Source: Flavobacteriales bacterium | Lineage (GTDB): Bacteria; Bacteroidota; Bacteroidia; NS11-12g; UBA9320 | Length of the DNA: 64,000 nt | Assembly: GCA_020635435.1 (NCBI GenBank) | Contig: JACJZU010000002.1 | Coordinates: 186,001 to 250,000 of the forward strand | Direction: 5' to 3' | Shown: one piece after another, positions 25,839 through 35,100 of the stretch | Layout: the number at the start of each line of letters is the position of its first letter | Position numbering within the stretch: the stretch's first letter is position 1 | The notes under the pieces: generated by a model | Seen by the model: the letters and a program-made list of their open reading frames with translations, nothing else | What the model was told of the DNA's origin: nothing | The model's database searches: none | Program-made: the position numbers and the translations under genes

Positions 25839-27239
25839 TCAGCGAATACGCCTGCCAAGCAACCCGCTCTTACCCGTAAATCTCAGGCTATCCGAACCCT
25901 GTGTACCCGGTTTCGAGAATGCAGCGGTGAACTCCAACAAAGTGAACGCAAATTCCAGCGTATCGATGGGGAAGAGCTCGTGCCGCATTTGCCCGGTCTC
26001 CCGAAGAAAGAGCCGATCGTCCTGCTCAAATACATGCAAAGTGTCGCCGGGCTTTACGAGGTAATCGCCCAAAACTGTCGACTTCATCCGATCTGTGAGC
26101 CCGATGGTCTGCACCGGTTTGGGTGGAAGAACCTCCCTGCCATGTACGATCCGGATCAGGTCTTCCATCAGGGTGTGCTTCGGTGTATTGTCGTCGTTTG
26201 TCAGGAAGCAGATGAAATAATCAGCCTCAGGGATATAGCTGATGCCCCCAACGTATCCGTTCATACCCCCGAAATGACCGTAGGTCCGTATACCATCGTA
26301 GTCTCGGATCCCCCATCCATAGCCATAGCTCCATGTGCTTTGGAACAGTTCTTTCGTTGTTGCTTCAGGCAGCAATTTGCTTTGTACAACGGCCTGCGTA
26401 AATGCCCACAGATCGCGCGGTGTGGAATACATGTTACCGGATGCAAAGGGTTGATCGTAGTTTATATAAGATGCATGTTGCGTTTCGCGGGGGCTGCTTG
26501 TGTACCCGATAGCCAGTTCGGGAATGATGCGCGTGTTGGAAGCGATGCCGGTATGCTCCAATTTCAGGGGATCAAGTATCTCCTCCCGGATAAAAGCCTC
26601 AAAGGATCGTCCGGAAACCTGTTCAATGATCAAACCCAGGAAGAGGTAGCCGCTGTTGCTATAGCTGAATCGCGTACCCGGTTCGAAGAGGGAAGGACGC
26701 TCCAAAAGGGTGGCCAGGGTAGATCCCGGAGTTACGGACATTCTGCCCCGTTCTTCCCAATTCGCGAAGGCATGGTAGTCGGTGATGCCCGAAGTATGAT
26801 TGAGCAATTGTTTCAATGTGATCCGATCGGCGTTCGGGAAATTCGGGAAGTATGTTGCAAGCTTATCATCCAGCTTCAGTTTGCCTTGTTGTTCCAGAAG
26901 CAGTATGCCGAGGGCCGTGAAAGGTTTGGTGATCGAACCGATCAGGAATCTCGTGGTAGGTGCAATCGGCACATCGAAGGCTCTGCTTGCCAAACCATAC
27001 GAACGCTCAAAAAGGACTGTATCGCCTTTGGCAATGAGCACGCTCCCGTTGAATCGTTTGTTGGCTGCATGGGCCTGAATGTAAGCGTCCAATTGCTCCA
27101 TGATCGGGGTGGCATCTTCCCGGGACCCGGTACCGGACCGGTTCGGGTGGCAGCACAGCAGGGTGCAGATCAGAAGGAGGCTGGTACATGGGAATGCGTT
27201 CAAACCGGGATAAGTGCAAGGTGCCCGGTTAGGTATCAT
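25839..27239 (-). CDS. serine hydrolase, class C beta-lactamase/D-Ala-D-Ala peptidase-like lipoprotein
   Basis: A 466-residue protein. The N-terminus contains a lipobox-like LLLICTLLCC, so it is probably a lipoprotein. The penicillin-binding fold has the active Ser102-x-x-Lys105 (GSITKPF), Tyr193-x-Asn195 (FSYSNSGY), and the third motif as His322-Phe-Gly324 (YGHFGG). This is the HxG form typical of class C-like esterases and D-aminopeptidases. Residues about 400-466 form a C-terminal beta domain. The family hydrolyses esters, peptides or peptidoglycan stems; true beta-lactam resistance is unlikely. It lies upstream of the Pho-box-like repeats and is not clearly part of that operon. Confidence 0.88.
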   Translation of the reverse strand: MIPNRAPCTYPGLNAFPCTSLLLICTLLCCHPNRSGTGSREDATPIMEQLDAYIQAHAANKRFNGSVLIAKGDTVLFERSYGLASRAFDVPIAPTTRFLIGSITKPFTALGILLLEQQGKLKLDDKLATYFPNFPNADRITLKQLLNHTSGITDYHAFANWEERGRMSVTPGSTLATLLERPSLFEPGTRFSYSNSGYLFLGLIIEQVSGRSFEAFIREEILDPLKLEHTGIASNTRIIPELAIGYTSSPRETQHASYINYDQPFASGNMYSTPRDLWAFTQAVVQSKLLPEATTKELFQSTWSYGYGWGIRDYDGIRTYGHFGGMNGYVGGISYIPEADYFICFLTNDDNTPKHTLMEDLIRIVHGREVLPPKPVQTIGLTDRMKSTVLGDYLVKPGDTLHVFEQDDRLFLRETGQMRHELFPIDTLEFAFTLLEFTAAFSKPGTQGSDSLRFTGKSGLLGRRIR

Positions 27240-27300
27240 GTGGCCTGTAAACCGCGCATTGTTTTATAGGGACAATAATACGTCGTGTTTGTGTAGCATG

Positions 27301-27438
27301 GGTTGTGGGTTGTTGGTTGTTGGGAGGATGGGAGGATGGGAAGATAGGAAGATAGGAAGATAGGAAGATAGGAAGATGGGAGGATAGGGGGATAGGAACA
27401 TAGGGGGATAGGAACATAGGAAGATGGGTTTATAGGTG
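27301..27438. repeat. purine-rich microsatellite (GGAAGATA type)
   Basis: A GGTTGTTGGTTG-like start passes into GGGAGGAT and then several GGAAGATA/GGATAGG units of 7-8 bp. The gene-free stretch 27240-27468 holds nothing else. It marks the left side of the HicAB module; similar DNA lies at 28159-28250 and 28931-28997. Confidence 0.85.
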
Positions 27439-27468
27439 TTTAGGATGCCGAACCGCTGTTTTGCATCG

Positions 27469-27804
27469 CTAATCCCCCAACTTCTCGGCAATCGCCTTTT
27501 CTACGAACTGATTCAAAGAGATCCCAAGTTCATTGGATCGAAACGCGGCTTCTTGGTGGAGTTCGGGCCTGATGCGTACATTGAAGGAGCCTTTATACGA
27601 TCTTCGAAGCGGTTTGTTGTGTCGCTCACAGAGATCAATATAGTCTTCAACGGCATTCTGAAAGGCTGCTTTGATCTCGGAGATGCTTTCTCCTTCATAG
27701 GTGATCAGATCATTGATACCGATGATCTTTCCGAATAATACATCATCCTCATCGCTGTACTGCACAGAACCGATAAAATCCTTATATTTCAATACATTTT
27801 TCAT
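27469..27804 (-). CDS. hicB: HicB-family antitoxin
   Basis: A 111-residue antitoxin of the HicAB type II system. Residues 1-60 form the degraded RNase-fold domain (IGSVQYSDEDDVLFGKIIGINDLITYEGESISEIKAAF). Residues 68-111 form a ribbon-helix-helix DNA-binding end (SFNVRIRPELHQEAAFRSNELGISLNQFVEKAI). The N-domain inhibits HicA and the C-domain usually represses the operon. Its ATG overlaps the HicA stop (ATGA), which gives tight coupling. HicA is upstream, the usual order. Confidence 0.92.
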   Translation of the reverse strand: MKNVLKYKDFIGSVQYSDEDDVLFGKIIGINDLITYEGESISEIKAAFQNAVEDYIDLCERHNKPLRRSYKGSFNVRIRPELHQEAAFRSNELGISLNQFVEKAIAEKLGD

Positions 27805-28058
27805 AACAAATGTTTACCCCGTAGTTCTTCGATCAAATAGTCCAACACATAACGTTTGATCGTTCGTTCCGGATGCGGCTTATGGATCCGAAGGATGTGC
27901 ATCGTCTGTTTGTGAATGAATGCGCGCCTCGAACCGGCGGTTTTGCCCGTTTTAACTTCTTCATATCCAAAGTGTCTCAATATTTTGAGCAGTTCTTCGT
28001 AGGTGAAATCTGCCGGTCTGTCCAGCAGTCGCTTCACTAACTTCTCTACTCGACTCAC
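27801..28058 (-). CDS. hicA: HicA-family mRNA interferase toxin
   Basis: About 85 residues from the GTG at 28058 (VSRVEKLVKRLL), which gives the usual HicA start. The open frame continues upstream to TTG at 28094, but that part lies in an operator-like palindrome. The domain has the HicA pattern: TYEELLKILRHFGYEEVK, then SRRAFIHKQTMHILRIHKPHPERTIKRYVL. In HicA proteins the His in the GSH(R) turn is catalytic; here the segment is TAGSRRAFIH, so the His is shifted or replaced and activity should be checked. It cleaves mRNA independently of ribosomes in known members. Confidence 0.82.
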   Translation of the reverse strand: MSRVEKLVKRLLDRPADFTYEELLKILRHFGYEEVKTGKTAGSRRAFIHKQTMHILRIHKPHPERTIKRYVLDYLIEELRGKHLL

Positions 28059-28072
28059 TTGATCAAAGTTAA

Positions 28073-28093
28073 TGCAACTAATTTTCAGTTGCA
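28073..28093. promoter_or_regulatory. operator-like palindrome upstream of hicAB
   Basis: TGCAACT (28073-28079) and AGTTGCA (28087-28093) form a perfect 7-bp inverted repeat with a 7-bp spacer, 15 bp before the proposed HicA start. Its position fits a site for the ribbon-helix-helix domain of HicB. Confidence 0.6.
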
Positions 28094-28158
28094 ACAGATA
28101 AATGGTTCTTTGGTATCGAGTTACGGACTTCAGCTTCTACCCATGTATCCGGGAGTTT

Positions 28159-28250
28159 TGGGTTGGTGGGTTGGTGGGTTGGTGGGTTGGTGGGTTGTTG
28201 GGTTGTTGGGTTGTTGGGAGGATGGGAGGATAGGTTGATAGGAAGATGGG
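28159..28250. repeat. GGTTGGTG/GGTTGTTG microsatellite
   Basis: Part of the gene-free stretch 28095-28511. It holds at least four GGTTGGTG copies, three GGTTGTTG copies and a short GGGAGGAT tail. Beyond it (28260-28511) I see no gene or motif that I can name. Confidence 0.85.
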
Positions 28251-28511
28251 TTCATAGGGTATTGGATGGTATTGGGCAGCGGGTCTGGAGTTTCAGCGGA
28301 TCTTTAATCACAAATGCACGATTAGTGGGCCGTGTCATTTGTGGCTGAAATAGGGCGTCATGCATAAGCTAAGGATCGCAATAATTATCACAGTCGGCGA
28401 TCTTGCCGGTTCGGAGAGCCCGGTGTTCTACAATATGCCGTTGGGTGAAGGATTGACGAACCCCGGCATCTGAGCCAAATCAAAATACCGGTTCAAGATG
28501 TTTCTCCCTTT

Positions 28512-28940
28512 GTGAAAGATCATACATCCACTACGTTCAACAATACCCGCTTTGATCGCGTATTGGAACAGGAAGTCGACCAGCTTCTGGGCAAGCGATT
28601 CGGTCTGATGTACAAGCTCAAAAACGGGAGTGTGGGTTCCGAACCGTTCATAGTCCAGGCCTGGAAAGGCGACTTTAATTTCGATCCCGAAAGCAAGGAT
28701 TACGACCGCAAATGCAACATGGAATTGCGGCCAAAGGGAATCATCGTGCACTATAGAAAGCAAATGAGCACCTTCATATGGCCCATACCTTTCCATCAAC
28801 TTACGATCTTCCAGTCTGCAGGGATCATTACCATCTATCAGAACACCAATTTCTTAAAAGTCAAGCCGATGTATCGACGGAAAATGTCCAGTCCGTTTAT
28901 CCGGAAAGTGCTGGAGGCTAAGGCGGGTTTGGGAGGATAG
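28512..28940 (+). CDS. hypothetical protein, possibly N-terminally truncated
   Basis: A protein of up to 142 residues from the GTG at 28512. The frame is open back to 28449 without an ATG, which suggests either a non-standard start or a lost 5' end. It reads as a compact alpha/beta protein: LLGKRFGLMYKLKNGSVGSEPFIVQAWKGDF, then KCNMELRPKGIIVHYRKQMSTFIWPIPFHQL, ITIYQ and MYRRKMSSPFIRKVL. No family is recognised, though the pattern resembles conserved short hypothetical proteins of Flavobacteria. Its last codons run into a purine-rich microsatellite. No neighbour indicates a function. Confidence 0.5.
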   Translation: MKDHTSTTFNNTRFDRVLEQEVDQLLGKRFGLMYKLKNGSVGSEPFIVQAWKGDFNFDPESKDYDRKCNMELRPKGIIVHYRKQMSTFIWPIPFHQLTIFQSAGIITIYQNTNFLKVKPMYRRKMSSPFIRKVLEAKAGLGG

Positions 28941-28997
28941 GGGGATAGGGGGATAGGAAGATAGGAGGATAGGAGAATAGGAGGATAGGTTGATAGG
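28931..28997. repeat. purine-rich microsatellite (GGATAGGGG type)
   Basis: GGATAGGGGGATAGG and GGAAGATAGGAGGATAGG units, 7-9 bp each. It contains the end of the hypothetical gene and lies 115 bp before the SBBP-repeat gene. This is the third such tract in 1.7 kb. Confidence 0.85.
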
Positions 28998-29113
28998 TGC
29001 ATGTTGAGTTGACTTTTACACACCTTTGAAGGAGAAAAGTCATGCATCCGCCTGAGGGCTCATTATTTTCCCGTCCTTTTACGGCGAAACGGATAAAAAA
29101 GCATACGAAGAAC

Positions 29114-29476
29114 ATGGGCAAACTGTACCGCTCCCTGATCCTGATCATCTTACTAATGGCAGCACCTCTGCTACACGCTCAGAATTTTGAATGGGTAGCC
29201 AATTATGGGGGAAGCCTGAACGACTACGGTCATTCCATCTGCGTGGATGCTGCAGGGAACGTTTACACGGTGGGATATTTCGCGGGTACGTCCGATTTCG
29301 ACCCGGATACCGGGACCTACAACCTCACTGCCGTCGCCAACCTGGATGTTTTCATACAGAAATTGGATGCTTCCAGCAAATTGCTCTGGGCCCGGTCCTT
29401 CGGCGGAAGTTCGTCGGACTTTGGTTTGGATATTTGTGTCGACCAACGCGGCAACGTGTACACGACAGGCTATTAA
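29114..29476 (+). CDS. SBBP beta-propeller repeat protein, N-terminal piece before an in-frame stop
   Basis: The ATG at 29114 begins a clean signal peptide (SLILIILLMAAPLLHAQ). In-frame codons before it have no signal features. The piece contains the first SBBP repeat (WVANYGGSLNDYGHSICVDAAGNVYTVGYFAGTSDFDP) and most of the second, and ends with TAA at 29474-29476 in the middle of a conserved repeat (TTGY, stop, VGTVDFDPGS). The next gene continues in the same frame with no base lost. Together they form one 784-codon reading frame with a single nonsense codon. This is either a pseudogene, a sequencing or assembly error, or a recoded stop. Confidence 0.75.
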   Translation: MGKLYRSLILIILLMAAPLLHAQNFEWVANYGGSLNDYGHSICVDAAGNVYTVGYFAGTSDFDPDTGTYNLTAVANLDVFIQKLDASSKLLWARSFGGSSSDFGLDICVDQRGNVYTTGY

Positions 29477-31465
29477 GTGGGAACCGTTGATTTCGATCCG
29501 GGATCCAGACTCACTTCTGCAGGTTCGATCGATGCGTTCGTTCAAAAACTCGATGCGTCGGGAAACTTCGTTTGGGCCCGTTCCCTGGGAGGAAGCAGCA
29601 ACGACTGGGGCTACTCCATTACCGTGGATAGCTCGGGCAATGTGTATACAATGGGAACCTTTCAAGGAACAGCAGATTTCGATCCGGGAACCGGTACAGC
29701 CAACAGGACATCTGCAGGCCTTGAGGACATCTACATCCAAAAAATGGATTCAAACGGGCGATTCCTATGGGTGAAGTCTTTCGGCAACAGCGATCAGGAC
29801 GTCTGCAGATCCATCGGCCTGGATCCATCCGGCAATATAATCACAGCCGGAAGTTACTCGGGTACCGTGGATTTTGACCCGGGAAGCGGTACCAACAACC
29901 TTACTGCTGTAGGCCAGCGCGACGTATTCGTGCAGAAACTGGATAACTCGGGAAATCTCCTTTGGGCCCGCTCCTTCGGCGGTACTTCCAACGACGTTTG
30001 TTACGCGCTCAGCATCGATCCGAAAGGTCAAATCTATACCACGGGCTACTTTCAAGGTACTGCCGATTTTGATCCGGGCACCGACACATCCGATCGCACT
30101 TCGAACGGAGGGGCTGATGTATTTGTCCATAAAATGAATCCCTCGGGCAGCCTGGTCTGGGCACGATCCTTTGGAGGGAGCGACGACGATATCGGGTATT
30201 CCATCGTGGTCGATGCAACCGGCAATGCGTACACCGGAGGGTATTTCAAACAATCCGGCGACTACGACCCCGGATCCGGGACCAACACCCTCACATCCGT
30301 TGGGAGCCATGATATCTTCGTGCAGAAACTGGACTCCTCCGGGATTTTTCAATGGGCCCGTTCCTTCGGCGGAACGTCCTGGGACGAATGCCGATCCATT
30401 GCCATCGACGCATCAAACAATGTGTACACAGGTGGCTACTTTGCCGGAACAGTCGATTTCGATCCGGGTTCCGATACTTCGAACCGAAGCTCCGCCGGGA
30501 ACAATGACGTTTTTGTGCACAAGATGAGTCAATGTAAGACCTTGTTCAGTACCGATACGCGCGTGGCGTGCGATAGCTTCGTCTGGATCAATGGTGTAAC
30601 GTACACAAGCTCCAACAATACCGCACAGGACACACTCATCGGCACAACAGGATGCGATAGCATCATAACCCTGGATCTGACGATCAGAAAAAGCAGTTCG
30701 GCAACAGCAACATTCAGTGCCTGCGACAGTTTTACCTGGATCGATGGGGTCACCTACACCCGTTCCAACAACAGTGCAACCTATACGTTGCCGAATTCGA
30801 ACGGATGCGATTCGCTGATCACCCTGGACCTGACGATCAGCACGAGCAGCAGGGCAACAGCAACCGTTAGCGCCTGCGACAGCTTTACCTGGATCGATGG
30901 GGTCACCTATACCGGTTCGAACAACAACGCCACCTTTACTTTGCCCAATGCAGCGGGTTGCGACTCCGTGGTATTTTTAGATCTAACCATCCAATCCGTT
31001 TCTGATATCACAACGCTTGTCAATGGATCCAGTATTCGTGCCGGCAACGCCAATGCAAGCTATCAGTGGCTCGACTGTTCGAACAACTACGCTCCGATCC
31101 ATGGTGCGACATCACAAACGTATACGGCGACAACTACCGGCGATTATGCGGTGGAACTCACGGAAAATGGTTGTGTGGACACTTCCGTCTGCAAAACGAT
31201 CACGGTCCTCGGTATCGTGGAAAATGGTTTCTCAGCCTCCCTGTCGGTCTACCCCAACCCAACCAACGGGGCGTTTATCATCGACCTGGGCCAGGCTCTG
31301 GAACATGTCGACATAAGCATCTCGAACAGCTCGGGCCGGGTTTTGCATACTTCCACCTTCCATCAGCAACAGATCCTGAATCTCTTTTTGAATGAAGAGC
31401 CGGGTATGTATTTCGTGACGATCAGCAGCGGAGACCGGAAAGCGGTGGTGAAGCTTCGGCGGTAG
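29477..31465 (+). CDS. SBBP beta-propeller repeat protein with T9SS sorting domain, C-terminal piece
   Basis: 662 residues in frame with the preceding piece. It carries the end of repeat 2 and five further SBBP repeats of about 48 residues (VQKLDASGNFVWARSLGGSS, GNVYTMGTFQGTADFDPGTG), so seven repeats in all. Three copies of a Cys-containing module then follow (ACDSFTWIDGVTYTGSNN to GCDSVVFLDLTI). The C-terminus is a T9SS type A signal (VYPNPTNGAFII to the end). It was probably surface-displayed. With no signal peptide of its own, this piece cannot be exported if the stop is real. The GTG at 29477 is only a formal start. Confidence 0.78.
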   Translation: MGTVDFDPGSRLTSAGSIDAFVQKLDASGNFVWARSLGGSSNDWGYSITVDSSGNVYTMGTFQGTADFDPGTGTANRTSAGLEDIYIQKMDSNGRFLWVKSFGNSDQDVCRSIGLDPSGNIITAGSYSGTVDFDPGSGTNNLTAVGQRDVFVQKLDNSGNLLWARSFGGTSNDVCYALSIDPKGQIYTTGYFQGTADFDPGTDTSDRTSNGGADVFVHKMNPSGSLVWARSFGGSDDDIGYSIVVDATGNAYTGGYFKQSGDYDPGSGTNTLTSVGSHDIFVQKLDSSGIFQWARSFGGTSWDECRSIAIDASNNVYTGGYFAGTVDFDPGSDTSNRSSAGNNDVFVHKMSQCKTLFSTDTRVACDSFVWINGVTYTSSNNTAQDTLIGTTGCDSIITLDLTIRKSSSATATFSACDSFTWIDGVTYTRSNNSATYTLPNSNGCDSLITLDLTISTSSRATATVSACDSFTWIDGVTYTGSNNNATFTLPNAAGCDSVVFLDLTIQSVSDITTLVNGSSIRAGNANASYQWLDCSNNYAPIHGATSQTYTATTTGDYAVELTENGCVDTSVCKTITVLGIVENGFSASLSVYPNPTNGAFIIDLGQALEHVDISISNSSGRVLHTSTFHQQQILNLFLNEEPGMYFVTISSGDRKAVVKLRR

Positions 31466-31487
31466 TGTGGTCGGCAACCGCACATGA

Positions 31488-31811
31488 CTGTTCAATACCC
31501 ACAACAGCCGATACCCAAAGCTCATCGACTCCTGGCGTAAAAACTGGTCTAGGCTCTACAATTACTTCCAATACACTCCGTATGTCCGCAGGATCATTTA
31601 CACAACAAACATCATTGAGGGATTCCACAGACAGATCCGGAATGTAACCAAGAGCAAAGGAGCCTTTACCTCTGAAGACGCGCTGATGAAGCTGCTCTTC
31701 CTGGCTCAGGAGAATATTTGCGCCAAGTGGAACAGGCCGGTACACAATTGGAATCAAACACTAGCACAACTTTCAATTATTTTTGGAGATAGACTTAAAC
31801 TAAATATCTGA
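31488..31811 (+). pseudogene. IS256-family transposase, 3' remnant
   Basis: A frame without a start encodes YPKLIDSWRKNWSRLYNYF, then RRIIYTTNIIEGFHRQIRN, VTKSKGAFTSEDALMKLLFL and a final AKWNRPVHNW. This is the unmistakable C-terminal quarter of an IS256/mutator-type transposase, including the catalytic-region IYTTNxIEGFHR block. The rest of the transposase is missing; the SBBP gene ends 22 bp before it. TTGACACAGT at 31814-31823, just after its stop, may be part of the right inverted repeat. It sits at the left border of the defence island. Confidence 0.85.
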
Positions 31812-31983
31812 ATTGACACAGTTAATGGAACACATCCTCTGACGGTCTCGTGTATGAGCAGTTGCGGATTTTAACCCACTAAACTGTCAGATAGCACCGA
31901 CCTTTGATTTATAGTTTTACGTTTCAAAATAGCACTGAACCCGCTATTGATTATACACAATGTTGTGCGGTCGTATTTTTTAT

Positions 31984-32136
31984 TTTTTCGTCCGTGCGTT
32001 GGCACAGACACACTCTTTGACAAGCTTTGGCTTGTGCGGCTGCTTTGAGCGGCTTGGCAAATGCGAAGCATTCACGAACACCCTTAAAAATAAAAATTTC
32101 GTGAGTAATTGTGTGGCTGTTGAACGTTGGCATTTC
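31984..32136. repeat. intergenic region after hsdR with island-type hairpin sequence
   Basis: The stretch 31812-32136 has no gene. TTCGTCCGTGCGTTGGCA at 31987-32004 matches TTCGGTCCGAGCGTTGGCA near 43307-43325, which is part of the hairpin upstream of hsdM. Short stem sequences (GCTTTGGC/GCCAAGCC) lie between 32020 and 32060. The two copies therefore flank the restriction-modification genes at both ends. Confidence 0.5.
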
Positions 32137-35100
32137 TTAGTCAGTTGTTAATTCTTTCGCAATCATCTCCGCTTGTTTCAATACCGTTTCTGTCGCCAGT
32201 TTTTGCATGTCTGGTGGATAACCGTATTGTCTCAAAGTTCGCTTGATAATTACTTTCAATTTCGCTCTTACACTTTCCTTGATTGTCCAGTCGATGGATG
32301 CGTTTTGTTTTACTCGTTCGGTCAAAATAACAGCTAGTTCTCTCAGCTTGTCTTGTTGCATGAGTTGTTTGGCTGAATCGTTGTTGGCTACTGCGGTGTA
32401 GAAAGCGTATTCAAAGTCAGTCAGACCAAGCTTTTTGGCTTCACTGTCCATGTTTACGATTTCCTTACTCAGCTTAATGAGTTCGTCCATCACTTCAGCA
32501 GCCGTCAAAATCTTGTTGTGGTATTTCTTGATAGAATTCTCCAACATTTCTTTTAGCGACTTACTCTTTACCAAGTTCTTTTTGGAACGTGCTTTTATCT
32601 CGTCATTTAGTAGCTTTTTCAAAACTTCCAGAGCTACGTTCTTGTGTTCCATTCCTTTGAGTTCCATCAGGAAGTCTTCGGATAGAATGGAAATGTCAGG
32701 TTTCTTGATTCCTGCCGCATCAAAGACATCAATAACTTGTTCCGAAACCAAGGCTTGGTCTATAACCTGACGAATAGTGCTTTCTATTTCCTCATCGGTT
32801 CTGCCTGAACCGTCCCGATAGCTATCGGGATCAAACTTGGCTAGTCGCGCCTTGACGGCTTGGAAAAATGAAACTTCATCTTTTACGTCCATGGCTTGTT
32901 CATGCGGAACAGCAATCGCAAAGGCTTTGGACAAAGCGGTTACTTCATTGATGTATCGTTTCTTACCATCTTCCAGTCCGAGAATGTGTTCTTCTGCTGC
33001 TAGAATCATGGAAAGCTTTTGACCTGTTTCTGCTTGGAAATAGTCTTCATACGGAAAGCCACTGTACATCTGTGAAACGACTTCTAGTTTTTCAAGCATC
33101 AATTCAACTGCTTGGGCTTGGGCAATGGTTGGGTCGCCTTTTCCACCTGCATCTGAATAGAATGAAAGTGCTTTTTTCAAATCAGAAGCGATACCCAAAT
33201 AATCCACTACCAAACCACCTGGCTTGTCTTTGTACACTCGGTTTACCCTTGCAATGGCTTGCATCAGATTATGGCCTTTCATCGGTTTGTCGATGTAAAG
33301 CGTGTGCATGCTTGGTGCATCAAAACCAGTGAGCCACATATCCCGAACAATCACCAGTTTCAATTCATCGTCTGGGTCTTTCATTCGGTCGGCAAGTGTT
33401 CTCCTTTGTTGCTTAGTGGTGTGATGTTTTGCGATTTTCGGGCCATCAGAAGAGGATGACGTCATCACGACCTTTATCACACCTTTATCTAAATCGTCTG
33501 AATGCCACTCAGGTTTCAGTTTGATAATTTCATCATACAAGTCAGCGGCAATCCTTCTGGACATGGCGACAATCATTCCTTTACCTTCAAATACTTCTTG
33601 GCGTGAACCAAAATGCTGAATGATGTCGTTGGCTACATTCTTGATGCGGTTTTCACTGCCGATTAAGGCTTCTAACTGTGTCCATTTGGCTTTAGCTTTT
33701 TGGGTTTCGGTGAGTTCTTCACCATCCAACTCATCGTCCAGTTCCTCTACCAGTTTCTTGCCTTCTTCGCTCAGGTTCACTTTCGCCAATCGGCTTTCAT
33801 AGTAAATGCGAACGGTTGCACCATCTTCTACCGCTTGGGCAATGTCATAAACATCAATGTAGTTTCCAAAAACGGCAGGGGTGTTTACATCGGTGCTTTC
33901 AATAGGTGTCCCTGTAAAACCGATGTATGTTGCATTAGGCAAAGCATCACGCATGTACTTGGCAAAGCCGTACACAGTTTTTTTTCCGATTACATTACCA
34001 TGTTCGTCTTTGTCATCAACCGTTTTGGCTTTGAAGCCGTATTGTGTTCGGTGGGCTTCATCGGCAATTACTACAATATTTTCTCGTTCCGAAAGTGTTT
34101 CATACACATTGCCTTCTTCGGGTGAGAATTTTTGAATGGTGGTAAAAATCACTCCACCAGAAGCCACTTTTAATTTTTCCTTTAAGTCGTTTCGGTTTTC
34201 TATTTGCTTAGGCTCTTGGCGCAATAACTGTGTTGAAGAAGCAAAGGTGTCAAAAAGTTGGTCGTCCAAATCGTTACGGTCGGTGATGACAACAACGGTT
34301 GGATTATCCAAAGCCAAAACGATTTTACCTGTAAAAAACACCATGGAAAGGGATTTACCACTTCCTTGGGTATGCCAAACCACACCGCCTTTTCTGTCGC
34401 CTTTGGGTTGTGATTTTACACCTGCCACACCATAACTTTCAGGCGATTCCATCACCATGCTTGTTGGCGTTTCTTTTTCTAACGTGTAACCTGTCGCTCG
34501 CATTGCAGATTCCACCGCTCGGTTTACGGCATAGTATTGATGGTAAGCTGCTAATTTTTTGACGGTTGAAATAGTGGTAACGCCCGTTTTTGCATCCTCC
34601 TTTTTCGACTTTTCAAAAACGATGAAATGCCGAACCAAATCCAGCAAGGTTTCTTTGTTGAGCATGCCATTGATGAGCGTTTCCATTTGGCTGACCAAGT
34701 GCGAAGCTTCCTCTTTGCCGTCTGCTGATTTCCAAGCCATAAAACGGCTCATACCCGATGAAAGCGTTCCTGCTCTGGCCTCCAATCCGTCCGAAATAAT
34801 CGTAAACGCATTGTAAGTAAACAAACTTGGAATGACCGCTTTGTAGGTTTCTATTTGACGAAAAGCAGATTTGATGGTGGCGTTTTCATCTGCTGCATTT
34901 TTTAGCTCAATGACCACCAAAGGAATACCGTTGACAAAGAGAATGACATCAGGGCGTTTGTTCACGCCATCTTCTACTACCGTAAATTGGTTGGCAACTA
35001 TAAAGTCGTTGTTTTCGGGTGTATTGAAGTCGATTAGCCATACTAGATCACCTCTTTGCTGACCGTCTTTTTGATAGCTAACTTTGATGCCTTCGGTCAA

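Noticed and set aside
25761..27269. A 502-codon plus-strand frame covering the serine hydrolase
   Set aside because: The minus frame has the SITK, YSN and HFG motifs of a serine hydrolase; the plus frame is its shadow, with Cys/Arg-rich composition and no domain.
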